This document shows positions 1-10,647 of a stretch of 64,000 bases of DNA, piece after piece. The DNA comes from Protea cynaroides (Eukaryota > Streptophyta > Magnoliopsida > Proteales > Proteaceae): positions 87,662,278 through 87,726,277 of the forward strand of contig CM053275.1 in NCBI GenBank assembly GCA_028583415.1, in the 5' to 3' direction. Positions within the stretch are counted from its first letter, which is position 1. Every line of letters starts with the position of its first letter. A program made the translations under genes and the position numbers. Below the pieces are notes generated by a model, which saw only the letters and a program-made list of their open reading frames with translations, had not been told where the DNA came from and ran no database searches.

Positions 1-841
1 ATAGTCGGTTCCATCAGATTGGTGTCAATAAAAAAATCCCCTTTCAATTAATCTTCAAAAATTAAATTACTAGGTTATTTAAGGAATGCAAAAAGTTTTT
101 ACCTTCCAAAATGGAGTTTCTCACTTAGAAACAAGCAACCCATGATAGACACCAGCACAAGCATCAGAGGGTTGAAAATGAATACGAACAATGGCCCCTT
201 GCTCTTACCCCCTAAGCTATAATCGTAAACATTAACCCTGTTGCCAATATTCCCAACACAACCACAACACACTCATTAATCAAGAGATAAAACAAAATTA
301 CTTTTTAATCTCCTTCGTCCATTGAGAATCTCATACCCAGCAGTAAGCTACACAGCCAAAAGTCCAACATTCCAGCCAAGCTTCCATTCATCCCAATGCC
401 TCTCCATACATAGAGCAAATACGGTACTCTGTATTGCTCCAATCAAACACATCAGTGTAGTGCTTGATAAGTAAGATGCGTATCTCTCACTCATCTTAGT
501 CTGCAAAACCAATGGCATTAAAACATAAAATTCAAAGGTGAGTAAGGAGGGTTACTTTAATAACTACAGTTAAAATGTCGTTGTAAAATCACAACTGAAT
601 GATCAACCAGGCTGCATAAGAGAAACAACAAGCCAGTGCTACTATTGAGCCAAATACTCGATTACCAGACTCTACGTGTGACGCTAACGTGGTAGATGTT
701 CCTTTCCCAAGTCCACGTGGAAGGTCAGTATTGGTTGATAACATGCTGAGCTCTGATCCTTTGTAAAACTTCAGCACCATTGCACCACCTATGCTAACTG
801 TCCCTATCACCTTTGCATTCCTGTTATCGTTCGTATCCCCA

Positions 842-1049
842 ATCATAATGGCTGTAACTCTCAGGTAGGTTTTGGGTTTTTTAATTTATTTTAAATTTGG
901 CAAAAACATTTATATATTAAATATATTTCTAAAAATGGTGTGATCAAATGAATCAAAGTTCGGAGAGATTGGGGATACGAACGATAACAGGGAAAGCAAA
1001 GGTGGTAGGGGCGGCAGTAATAGACATAGGAAGTGCAATGGTGCTGACG
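842..1049 (+). other. Inverted exon 3-intron 3-exon 4 segment inside the WAT1 pseudogene
   Basis: This block reads in the opposite direction to its surroundings. It holds the last ~23 nt of exon 3 with an intact GT donor (842-866), intron 3 (867-958) and the first ~90 nt of exon 4 (959-1049). The start of exon 4 also exists on the minus strand just to the left (about 745-843), so that part is present twice in inverted orientation. The two copies differ by many substitutions. The middle of exon 3 is missing. Confidence 0.8.
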
Positions 1050-1409
1050 TTGCAAATGTCATCGACGTCATGGTTAAGCTTGCCAAGTAAAGATTCTGAG
1101 AAAACGATCCCCTAATCAATAAAGTAAAAAAATTAAAAATCATTATGACACGTGCATATAATAGTCATACTGACAATGAGCCGTCATATTAATACTTATG
1201 GCTGAGCTGATTCTTAGGAAACCCGTGAAACCCTAAAGTATCTGGATCCACATCTTCTCGTCTAGGTTTGGGTGCGATTTGGATGGATGATTGCCACATG
1301 GTTCTTGAGTGGATTCGAGTCCTCCATCCGAGTCGATGCCCGAGCCGACAAGTTGAGCCGACTCGGATGGAGGGCTTAGATCCACCCGAGAGTCAGGTGC
1401 CAACCATCT

Positions 1410-1498
1410 ATGCGGGAGATGAAAAAGTTTGTGCAGGAGCTTGGCTTCAAGCAAGAAAAGTATGTGATACTCAAAGTGCTATCCACCTTGGTAAGAAT
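1410..1498 (+). mobile_element. Ty1/copia RNase H relic
   Basis: Two short reading-frame pieces match the copia RNase H region: a segment reading KKFVQELGFKQEKYV, then after a one-frame shift CDTQSAIHLGKN, the usual order around the catalytic Asp of copia RNase H. The rest of the element is not recognisable. It lies in the intron between exons 2 and 3 of the WAT1 pseudogene and is absent from the intact paralogue. Confidence 0.65.
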
Positions 1499-1616
1499 AC
1501 AAAGTCTGCCAAGTCTTCCGCTCAAACTCATGCGGGAGATGATTTCTATACAAAGTACCTCATTATTAAGAATCAAGATTTTGCTATTTTTTCATTTTCA
1601 CGGTTTTGAGGTTTGA

Positions 1617-2400
1617 TGGTTTGTGTTCTTGAACTCGAACACATTCTAAGAGTAAATTGCAGAAAGAAGCAGAAGAAGATCGAAAGAGGAGATCAGTTTG
1701 GATAAAAAGAACTTACCCAAATAACCCACAAAGAAAAACTTGGAAAACCACCATCCATGTCAATTTTGGTCTATTCTTTCTGCAAAAAAGCTTCCAAGAA
1801 CAGATTAATGCATGGTTTGTGTTCTTGAACTAGAACACATTCTAAGAGTAAATTGCAGAAAGAAGCAGAAGAAGATCGAAAGAGGAGATCAGTTTGGATA
1901 AAAAGAACTTACCCAAATAACCCACAAAGAAAAACTTGGAAAACCACCATCCATGCCAATTTTGGTCTATTCTTTCTGCAAAAAAGCATCCAAGAACAGA
2001 TTAATGCATGGTTTGTGTTCTTGAACTAGAACACATTCTAAGAGTAAATTGCAGAAAGAAGCAGAAGAAGATCGAAAGAGGAGATCAGTTTGGATAAAAA
2101 GAACTTACCCAAATAACCCACAAAGAAAAACTTGGAAAACCACCATCCATGTCAATTTTGGTCTATTCTTTCTGCAAAAAAGCATCCAAGAACAGATTAA
2201 TGCATGGTTTGTGTTCTTGAACTAGAACACATTCTAAGAGTAAATTGCAGAAAGAAGCAGAAGAAGATCGAAAGAGGAGATCAGTTTGGATAAAAAAAAA
2301 CTTACCCCAATAACCCACAAAGAAAAACTTGGAAAACCACCATCCATGTCAATTTTCGTCTATTCTTTCTGCAAAAAAGCATCCAAGAACAGATTAATGC
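1617..2400. repeat. Four tandem 196-bp units, each carrying WAT1 exon 2
   Basis: The phrase TGGTTTGTGTTCTTGAAC recurs at 1617, 1813, 2009 and 2205, giving four near-identical units of 196 bp. Each holds one complete 63-nt exon 2 on the minus strand (1717-1779, 1913-1975, 2109-2171, 2306-2368) with its acceptor TTGCAG and donor GTAAG intact, plus flanking intron. The intact paralogue has a single unit. Few differences separate the units, so amplification looks recent. Confidence 0.95.
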
Positions 2401-2686
2401 AAGATTCCATAAAAGGATCAGAGTAATTAAAAATCATTCTTTTGTTGGATTTCGATTGATTAAAGAAAATGATTTGAAAGAATGAAACCTTTCAACAAAA
2501 AAGAGCAAGAGGAGCCAAGACGATGGTGGCGACGATATATCTATAAGCGACCAAGATTCTGAGATCCATTCCGTCCTTAATCGCTACTTTATAGAACACA
2601 TTAACCCCTGCAAAGATGATCTAAACCAGTACCATGACCATCGTTGGTTTGAATCCACGAAGAACGTTGCAGAGATCACGAGCCAT

Positions 2687-3446
2687 TAGTGATGATCAGT
2701 TGAAAGACAGTGACAGAGACAAACAGAAAGCATGAAGGTGAGCGAAAAAGCAAGAAGATCAATGTCTCCTCACTGTATCGTTTGCTTTGGTTTCAGTGGA
2801 GATCAATCCTATTTATAAGAGGAGAGAGGAAGACAGAGCAGAGAGATAGAGAAGGGGGGATGAAGCCATTCTTTCCACTTACAGTGGATCTGCATGTATT
2901 CGGATGTACACTGAGTGGATTGAGATACATTTCAATCCATTTTGGTGGATTGGGATTCATGTCGATCCATTTTTAGTGGATAGAATCTCACTACACCTCA
3001 TTACATGGAAACTCACGTAGAGGATCTTCTTCCAAGAAAGAGTTGGAGGGTTGAGTCCTTCACTTATTTAACCGCTCAATAATGACTTGTTCCTGCGATA
3101 TAGGAATTTGGAATTTAAGAGCTATCCTTATTGATATCAACAACTATTGCCACCAGTGCTGCAAAATATTCCCTACGTATGTTGAGGTATCGTGATATTC
3201 CAATGACAACTGGCATGCCAAGAAAGAAAATCAATGTGAATATATAGATCATTAACCCAAACCCGTGTCAACTAAACAGACCCTTCAAAGAATCCCTCAA
3301 TTTGAAGTAAGAGGAAATGAAATGGGTTACATGGGCCAAAGCTATACATATACCTTTGGCGTTGTTGAGCATGGAGGCCGATTCAATGCGGTCTGATACA
3401 AAAACTAATTAAGTACTAAATTATTTACTTTTCCCTTCTCACCTTG
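2687..3446. other. Non-coding; left part is the old WAT1 promoter
   Basis: Positions 2687 to about 2850 align with the leader and TATA region of the intact WAT1 gene, including a short purine tract where that gene has its (GA)n run. From about 2870 to 3000 a GTGGATTG-type phrase recurs several times. No gene is visible in the remainder. Confidence 0.6.
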
Positions 3447-3504
3447 GTGGACGTGCCGGAGTGGTTATCGGGCATGACTAGAAATCATGTGGGCTTTGCC
3501 CGCG
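3447..3504 (+). pseudogene. Truncated tRNA-Ser(AGA)
   Basis: The sequence shows the acceptor 5' strand (GTGGACG), D-arm with A box (TGCCGGAGTGGTTATCGGGC), anticodon stem and loop with anticodon AGA (GACTAGAAATC) and the long variable arm (TGGGCTTTGCCCGCG) of a plant nuclear tRNA-Ser. It stops there: the T-arm (B box), the acceptor 3' strand and any oligo-T terminator are replaced by unrelated sequence. A functional tRNA cannot form. Confidence 0.85.
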
Positions 3505-3884
3505 TTTTCTCCCATCTTTTCGTATCATGAGTCAAGGACCATACGTTTATTTTTAAAAAAATTTCTTTAAAAAAAATATTTTACGTTTATTTTTTTAAAA
3601 TTTTTCCTTAAAAAAAAAACTATTCATTTATTATTTTTTGATAAAAATATCTTTTCATTATTTATAGGTTAAAAATTTTGTCACCGTTAATAGAGTCTTA
3701 TTAGTTGATAACGTTATCTCAAATTAAAATTTTCAAGGATAATTATATTCTTATTGTAATGGTGAAAGAACAATTTACTTTTATACTCAAATTTTCATAG
3801 ATATTTTCTCTCTCTCGCCTCTCTCTCTACTGAAGGAGCCGAACAAAAAAATCAAAATATCTCTATCTTCTTCCTCCTCCGGGG

Positions 3885-3997
3885 GCAGTTTTTTTTTTTC
3901 CTTATCGAATTGAGATGAAATAGGAATGAGATAGAGTGAGAAGAGAGGAAATAAGGATTGATGAGAAAAATAAGGGAGGAGGTTATGGAATCTGCCG

Positions 3998-4028
<31 letters not shown>

Positions 4029-4230
4029 TGAGATGAAATAGGAGTGAGATCTAGTGAGAAGAGAGGAAATAGGGATTGAGAGAAAAATAAGGAAGAGGTT
4101 ATGGAATTGTTGGTATTTTTTTTTTTTTTTTTTCAATTGAGATGAAATAGGAGTGAGATCGAGAAGAGAGGAAAGAGAGGAAAGAGGGATTGAGAGAAGA
4201 ATAAGGGAGAAGAAATAGGGGAAGAGAGAT
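3885..4230. repeat. Three imperfect ~115-bp tandem units with poly-T tracts
   Basis: Units beginning with a long T run followed by TTGAGATGAAATAGGA and a purine-rich stretch (AGAAGAGAGGAAATA) start near 3885, 3998 and 4116. The minus-strand reading frames here are low-complexity translations of this repeat, not genes. Confidence 0.85.
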
Positions 4231-5220
4231 CTGTCGACCTTCATTATGTAATAGCAAATTGAGAGAGAAAGAATCGGCAGAAAGAGGGAGAACCGAGAAA
4301 GGAAGAAGATAAGAGAAGAGAAGAAAGGGGAAGAACTGACTAAACAAGTTTTCGATATGCAGCACGGATTTCAGAGAAAGAGGCAAGAACGGTTGGATCC
4401 CCCTTCCTGATCCATATCTTCCGGTGATTTGAACAGAACAGAGGCGATGAAAAGGAATTGATGAAGGGCATTTGAACGCACTATCATACTTCTTATGGAT
4501 TTCTTATTTTAGTTCTTTCTTGTAGGAACTGCGAAGCTTTGATCTTGTAAGGTATTAATAAAATGAGGTGAAAGACCTTCGGAGAATTCTACAAAGTAGT
4601 GCGGTTTTCTCATCGGAAGATTTTCTTTTCAGTTTAAGAGTACCACATTGTAATTTGAATTGAAATGATCTAGTTTTCAATGATCAGTCCACAATGAGTT
4701 CTCTGTTGAACATGGGCGAGAGACCGTAGACGTAGAACTTGCTGCAAGAGGTGCAGTTGACGACAATAGGAGGGGAGAAAATAATGGGGAGTCCCCGGAG
4801 ATTTGGGGAAAAAGACATGGAAAATGGTAGAGATTGTGAAAGTGGTAAAATATCAAATTAGTAATTCTATCTCAATTTAATGTCTTTTAGATTCAAATAG
4901 AAAATGTCTAATCAAATTTTAAGTCAAGTGTTTAGTAGGGGCAATTGAAGTTTCTGACCATATAGGTCTTACATGGAAATATCCATTCATTATTTCCAGG
5001 TGGAAGGGTACGTCTTTGTTCTATAATTACATGGGACAGGGTCCTACAGTAATTTTCTCACATAAAAAATGGTTTTATGTTGTATTTCATCGGTTTTTTT
5101 TTATTATTAAATAAAGTTTCAAAATAAAAAATATGTGTTGTCTTGGTTTTCTCGATATGAGGCAAGTGAAGTGAGATTAGGGAGATTAATTGAATTTTGG
5201 CTTCTATTGGGTCAATAACC
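4231..5220. other. No recognisable gene
   Basis: Purine-rich, then AT-rich sequence with no open frame, RNA gene or transposon end that I can identify. Confidence 0.5.
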
Positions 5221-5445
5221 GTTTAACCTGTTTGACCCATAATTGTTGGGTCGATAACGGTTCAACCCGTTTGAATAGGTTCCATGAAATGTCTTTACAA
5301 GGGACATATCTTTTCCTTGGGGTGTCTTGTAAAGACATGTTGGTTAAGAGATACACTCCCTTCCTCTAGGGGTGTCTTGAAAAGACATATTCTCCTCTAT
5401 AAATAAATGAAGGAATAAGGTTTTGTTATTGTTGTTGTTGTTATA
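5221..5445 (+). other. Possible LTR promoter relic
   Basis: Two copies of GGGTGTCTTG followed by AAAGACAT lie just upstream of a TATA-like CTATAAATAAAT (5398-5409). A (TTG)n stretch follows. This arrangement resembles the U3 end of some copia LTRs, but no termini, TSD or coding region support it. Confidence 0.25.
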
Positions 5446-5953
5446 TCAATTTATTTTAAATATAAATAAGTACCATAAAACATATCAAACAACTATATAT
5501 GTTATAATGTATTATATAATTAGTCGATGATACATACCAAAGAGAGCTTAAGTTAAAAAGGAGGATTATAGAGTTTAGAAGTGTAAATCCTAATAAATTC
5601 ACCAGGCAATGGAATGGTTATCATTCAATTCTGAAGGCAAATTGAGTACATGGTCCATTGAGCTTGGATTCTTTCTCTGTACACGTATTTTACCTTTGGA
5701 GTGTACGATTCATTGGACATGGATGGCAATAGGATCCTTGAGAGACTATCCATACATAGAGAGAATCCGATCTCGTCCATCTTGTAGTATGACAAGTATC
5801 CAAGGACGTCCTCTTATAGTAGAGACACATCTTTAGGTGTCACCAAAGCGTATTGAAGGGATCCGGATTTTAAAGAGAAAAGAGAAAAGAAGAATATTGT
5901 GAAGGAAGTACACTCCTGCGTGGATATAGAATGTTGATAAGAATTATAAAGAT
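5446..5953. other. No recognisable gene
   Basis: An open frame at 5609-5836 (plus strand, 75 codons) resembles no protein I know and has no visible gene context. Confidence 0.4.
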
Positions 5954-6083
5954 GATGTTTCCTGGAAACTTGTGGATTTATGGGCTAATGGCTCCACTGC
6001 AACCCCTTTATGATGCTTCCTGGAAACTTGTGGATTTATGGGCTAATGGCTCCACTGCAACCCCTTTATCATGCTTCCTGGAA
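5954..6083. repeat. 58-bp tandem duplication plus partial third unit
   Basis: The phrase GATGNTTCCTGGAAACTTGT occurs at 5954 and 6012, and a broken third copy starts near 6070, giving a period of 58 bp. The first two units are almost identical. Confidence 0.9.
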
Positions 6084-6405
6084 ATTAACAGATTTCTCTC
6101 TTCACTCTTTCTTGTGTCCTTAATATGTCCTTTCCACTTTTCTTTCTCACTGTTTGAAGGGACGTCTGAGAATGGGAGTGAGTGAAAGTAACATTATGAC
6201 TTTCCAACCATGACAAATTAATTGCAAATGGAAAAGGGTTTTATTTCAAAAATTCTGAAAACCAGATGCAAGGAAGTGGAATGTCCACAGTCAAGTATAA
6301 AATGTTGCCATACTAATCGAACTTTTCAAAGCTAAGGACCAATATCCAGCAGAAAGTTACCATTCGATACAAATAGGATAATAATATAGTGAAGCAATTG
6401 AATAC

Positions 6406-6570
6406 CTCAATTAGACGAAGGGCCGCCAAATGAGGTCTGCAACTGAAATACTCAACAATTTCCTCTGGATTGTAGACTTCAGGAAGTGGCCTAGACCAAA
6501 TCTTGGACAGATGGTAAAAATAACTAACGTAAGCCTCCAAAGCTTGTAAATCAGCCAGGAATAAATACAT
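6406..6570 (-). pseudogene. Exon-like fragment, possibly an ABC1/aarF-type kinase
   Basis: The minus strand reads KIWSRPLPEVYNPEEIVEYF then CRPHLAALRLIE and ends at a possible donor GAG|GTATTC. This resembles the region of plant ABC1 (aarF-domain) atypical kinases with a 'YDPE..YF..RPH..ALR.LEV' signature. No kinase motifs and no neighbouring exons are visible, so it is an isolated exon fragment. The assignment rests on remembered family sequence and is tentative. Confidence 0.4.
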
Positions 6571-6854
6571 GCCTTGACAGTCATGTCAGAAGAATGCCAT
6601 AATTTAATATCATTATAAGGATTTATTTGATAAAACTTATGCTTTCTGGATTCTATAGATTCTGGTTCCAAGGGAGTCATTTTGGAGTAGAAGCGTGTTT
6701 GATAAGTCCGGTTGGATTTCAACTCCCACAGAGTGAACCGGATTCAGAATGGCTCCAGAATCCAAATTTTTAGAGTCATAAATACTTGTTCCAAACTGTT
6801 TGATCAACTTTTTGGGAAAAAAAAAAGAGTTGATTCTCACATGACTCTCACTTG

Positions 6855-7026
6855 ACCACCACTACCACCACCACCGTCGCCACCACCCACCACCCACTTC
6901 CACCATCACCACCACCACCGCCACCAACACCACTACTACCACCACCCACCACCACGGCCGCGGCCGCCGCCGCCGCCACCATCTCTACCACCACCACCAA
7001 CAACACCGCCACCACCACAACCACCG
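6855..7026. repeat. (CCA)n-type microsatellite, left part
   Basis: Degenerate CCA/CAC trinucleotide array, interrupted by a short (GCC)n run. It resumes at 9293 after the solo LTR L0. The Thr/Pro-rich frame across it is low complexity. Confidence 0.95.
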
Positions 7027-9292
7027 TTATACACCCTAATTCTGTACTATTCAGAACGGTGTGATGAACCGCTAATAAGCCAACGGTTCAACCAGGATCT
7101 CAAATAGGCTGTGTCCTTTAGCTTAAACCATACACATCCACAACCATAATCAGAATAAATACACAATAACGGAAGTCTTAATATTAAATGAACTGAAAAT
7201 CTAAACATGATAATCATAAATAAAATATCCAATTATGTTGTATCAACCGAGACATAAATAAATAACATATCAAATTACGTTTCCTTAATAGTTCAAATAA
7301 AAATCTAATCGAAAACGCATGAGTTGCACTCACATGATGAGTCATGCGTCTCCACTATATCTTCAGCATCCATTGCAGCAACGTGCCCGTATGCGGGAGC
7401 ATTCATGTAATCTTCTACAGTCGTACCTGCATCATCAACTAAAAATATTCAAATTCGAAAGGGTGAGCACACATCACGGCTCAGTTAGCAAACAAAATAA
7501 TGCAACAAACATATACATGCATTCAATTCATATCTGTGGTCTGGTATATAAGTTTGCAATGTGCTATAGAAAGATTTGGAGGCCGTCGCACCTCTATACA
7601 CGAGTGTGTGGAATCGCTCAACGGATCAAACACCATCCTCGCCCCCACATGCACCCACCATGGGATAGAGATAGAGCTAAAGTGCTTAGGACCGCATTGC
7701 ATCACACTTCCCATGATGCTCTACCCATACCAACACGTAAGCCCCTATGGGCGAGGGCGTGCAAACTGGGCTCGCAACTAACCAATCATAATGTCAAATA
7801 GTGTATCCAAGGCCTCACCCCAGCATCCCTCAAGCAGAGTCGAAGACTACACGGTCCGAGACCACCTCCCCTGATGCCCTATGACGTAATAGCTCTGCTA
7901 AGGTAATGGCGATACGACGATGTCAGTGGACAAGACTTGAGTAGATATAGGGCTAAAGTGCTTAGGACGGCACCGCATCACACTTCCTTTGATGCCCCAC
8001 TCGCATCAAGTACACTAACCACACACAAACATTCACATGCCTATTCCTAGCATCATCATCAACATCATGTTGTAAATAAACAGAATTAAATATGCATGAA
8101 CAGTAATAACAGGAATAGTAGATGACATGTGATATGCACATTACAATCATACAATCATAGAATCATACATGAGATTGGACTCAATAAATAAAAAGGGTTT
8201 ATTATTAGCCAATTAGTTTAGGTCTTGTTCCCTCAACTTTGCTTGAGTGTAGATCCTCTTTCAAGCTTTAAGAATCACTTTTATATCAATAGGAAAACCT
8301 AACAAGTCGATAGATTTTACTTAGAATTCATTCCGACAGTTTTAGGCTTGCTGTTAAGCTAGAGTCGCAAGATGGGTCGCAGATATATGAGACCCCAGGG
8401 TATAGGGTCGATCATAGGGTCGGTTATCCATTGACCCTAGGTGCAACCATGGCTTCCCTGGACTTCCCGAGAGCTAGGGGTCGATCATGTGGTCTAATAG
8501 GGTCGGTTACCAGTCGACCCTAAGTGCGACCTGATGTAAATTGAGTCGAATTTTCATCCTACAGTCCACTCTTTCATGTTTGGATCCTTTGGCTTACTTT
8601 CATGGTTCATTCTATGATTGTTTTATGGCTTAAAACTCCAAGTTATTTCCTTTACCGTGTTTTCCATGATTCCCTCCATGGATTCCATTGAAACCTTCCC
8701 ATGGATGGTTGATTTGGGTTTCTCCTAGATCCTATCCTCTTTATATGCTATTATAGGGTCTTACACAATTTATGGAGAATGATTTCATACCTTAGTCTTG
8801 CTGAATTCAGAGATTCCTCTGAAACTCTTCTCCTTAGCCTTCTTCTCCAACTTTCCTTCTCTTCTCTTCTCTCACTTCCAATTAGGTTTCAAAAGGAGTA
8901 AAAGAGCCTAAGGGACGTCCTATTTATAGAAGAAAACCTCCCAAAATACGTCCCAACGAGTTTAGGAAAGGTTCCCTTTGAAATAGAAAAGTTTCCTAAT
9001 TTCTGATTTCTGTCAGTTTACCTAGGGTCGATCCTAGGGTCGCAGAATCCGTCAACCCTAGGGTCTCAAGTCAACCGACCCTAGGACTCAAAAGTCATGG
9101 GTTGGACCCTGCTGAGGTGGGGTCGACCCTACCTGTTTAAAACATGCGACCCTACCCTCCATTTTACTATTTTTGGGTCAATTTTGTACCTGGTTTGTGA
9201 TTTCCTTCACACACTTGGTCCATGTGGCTCGACCATGATAGGTAGACCTGGTACAAGGTGGTAAGATCGGTTAGTTTGGTACGGGTCTTACA
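7027..9292 (-). mobile_element. Solo LTR L0 (2.3-kb Ty3/gypsy-type family)
   Basis: Full-length member of the 2.3-kb family seen six times here. In plus direction the family starts TGTCACACCCCAATTCTG and ends ACGGGTCTTACA; the 5' tip of L0 is mutated. The sense strand is taken as minus because the reverse complement carries a TATAAATA box (plus 8920-8927) and the family ends GGGTGTGACA, common at the 3' end of plant Tekay/Del-type LTRs. Flanks are CCA repeat, so the target duplication is unclear (ACCGT versus ACCAT). No internal region or second LTR is present. Confidence 0.8.
7305..7440 (-). CDS. Conserved short frame in LTR L0 (hypothetical)
   Basis: The minus strand stays open from a GTTGATGATGCAG phrase, which could act as a splice acceptor, to a TAG. 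It reads EDYMNAPAYG followed by an acidic stretch and ends SCECNSCVFD. The same ~45-codon frame is open in LTRs L4, L5 and L6. No upstream ATG is evident in this copy. Whether it is translated is unknown, and I recognise no domain. Confidence 0.35.
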
Positions 9293-9450
9293 ACCATCAC
9301 CACCACCACCACAACTACCCACACCACCACCCACCATGGCCATTACCCACCACCACTACAACCACCACCACTACCACCCACCACCCACCACCACCAGCAC
9401 GACCACCACCACCCACCACCGCCACCACCTACCACAACCACCCACTACTA
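9293..9450. repeat. (CCA)n-type microsatellite, right part
   Basis: Continuation of the CCA/CAC array of 6855-7026 on the other side of solo LTR L0, so the LTR inserted into a pre-existing microsatellite. Confidence 0.95.
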
Positions 9451-9900
9451 CCACAACTATTTTTCTAGACTTCGATTGGAGGGATAAGTGTGTTATCAAA
9501 CATGTTTCTAATTCAAAGATGCTTTGGAATCTATTTCAGAATTGCGTTATCTAACAAGTTTCTACTCCAAGTGCGTTATCTAACAAGTTTCTACTCCAAA
9601 ATAAACTTGGAGTAGCCTGGATTGAATCCAAATTTGAACCATAATCCAGAATCGAAAAGCAAAAGTTTTATCAAACGGGCCCTAAGCTTACCAAAATAAA
9701 GAAGCAAGAGCTAGCATTGATGAAATATCATTATTTGTCTCCCTCCTCTAATCGGATTTTCCCTCTTATCTGGTCATCTCCATGGAGCCCATGGCTTATG
9801 CAGGTGTAGCTTGAGAATGGAAATTGATCGTTCAAGTTCTTCAGAGAATTTTAATCAGGTAGTAGAATAACAGGGACCCATCCAAACCTAGCAGGTAATA

Positions 9901-10045
9901 AGGTCTTACGAGTGCACCTATTGCAAGAGGGGCTTCTCTAAAGCACAGACGCTTGGGGGCTATATGAACATCCATCGAAGAGACAGGGCCAAACTCAAAG
10001 AAACAGAGAAGGATCTCTCCTCTCCTCTTCCTTTTCCGATGTTCC
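9901..10045 (+). pseudogene. QALGGH-type C2H2 zinc-finger fragment
   Basis: The plus strand reads SYECTYCKRGFSKAQTLGG then YMNIHRRDRAKLKE. This is the single EPF-type finger of plant SUPERMAN/TAC1-like transcription repressors (C-X2-C ... QALGGH-X3-H). The first zinc-binding His has become Tyr (QTLGGY), so the finger cannot fold normally. The frame runs on to 10045 and is cut exactly where a copia-type LTR begins (TGTTAG at 10046). No start codon or EAR motif is visible. Confidence 0.8.
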
Positions 10046-10647
10046 TGTTAGACTTTTTATTGTTCATAGGGTTTTATCCCAAATCCTCATATCCATACAA
10101 AGATCTAGAATACAATGATATTCAATGTAATCAATAATGGTAGAGACATACCTAAGAGTAGAAGATTGATTTCTGTCATTGTTCTCCAAGAATAGTGTTG
10201 GAGCTTTGATCAGGTCTTCCATAGCCTGTAGAGGTTCCACGTGTTTCTCACTGCTCGTGGGTACAGAGAGAGGAAAACAACTATGGCTGCGGGGACTCAT
10301 GACCTAGCATACATAATACTATCACAAAACCCTAATCAATCTCATACTGTAAAAGGGATTGTCTATCTCTTTATCTTGTGACGAATCAGACCGAATCGGT
10401 CTAACCTAGTGACACAGACTGTCACACCCCAATTCTGCACCAACCAGAATGGTGTGATGAACCATCAATAAACCAACGGTTCAAACAGGATCTCGAATAG
10501 GCTATCCCAATTTTTGTTAAACCAAAACACATTCCACATCAATCAGAGATAATAAAGTAAATAGCGAAAGTCTTACAGATAATGAACTGAGGTCTAGTCA
10601 TGATAAATAATTAATATTTCATTTATCTCCAAGTAACCAAAACATAA

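Larger units (their letters stand above)
1..2686 (-). pseudogene. WAT1-related transporter pseudogene (partial, rearranged)
   Basis: This is a paralogous copy of the intact gene at 41184-43300, in the same orientation; homology runs off the left edge, so exon 7 is outside the window. The ATG is at 2686 and exon 1 reads MARDLCNVL, but a TAG replaces a Gln codon about 20 codons in. Exon 2 is present four times (1717-1779 and three more at 196-bp spacing). Exon 3 is partial (1050-1112). Exon 4 lies at about 589-843, and its donor GT has become TT. Exon 5 (about 337-490) has an internal TAG. Exon 6 (about 105-256) has lost its acceptor AG and one base. Part of exons 3-4 is inverted at 842-1049, and a copia fragment sits in intron 2. 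A TATAAATA box survives at 2810-2817. No functional product is expected. Confidence 0.9.
6616..9682. mobile_element. Terminal-inverted-repeat element enclosing the CCA tract and L0
   Basis: The left edge (TTTGATAAAACTTATGCTTT, near 6626) is matched in inverted orientation at the right edge, where the reverse complement of about 9640-9682 reads GGGCCCGTTTGATAAAACTT. Both continue into TTCTGGATT-rich sequence. This looks like an old hAT-like or MITE-like element with a CCA-rich core, later split by a solo LTR. A 27-bp phrase is duplicated at 9543-9600. No transposase is visible. Confidence 0.45.

Noticed and set aside
3852..4386. Lys/Ser-rich minus-strand frames of 95 and 130 codons
   Set aside because: They come from poly-T and purine-rich tandem repeats with no recognisable gene structure.
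6852..7064. Thr/Pro-rich frames over the CCA tracts (also 9258-9554)
   Set aside because: Low-complexity translation of a microsatellite that is also interrupted by a solo LTR.
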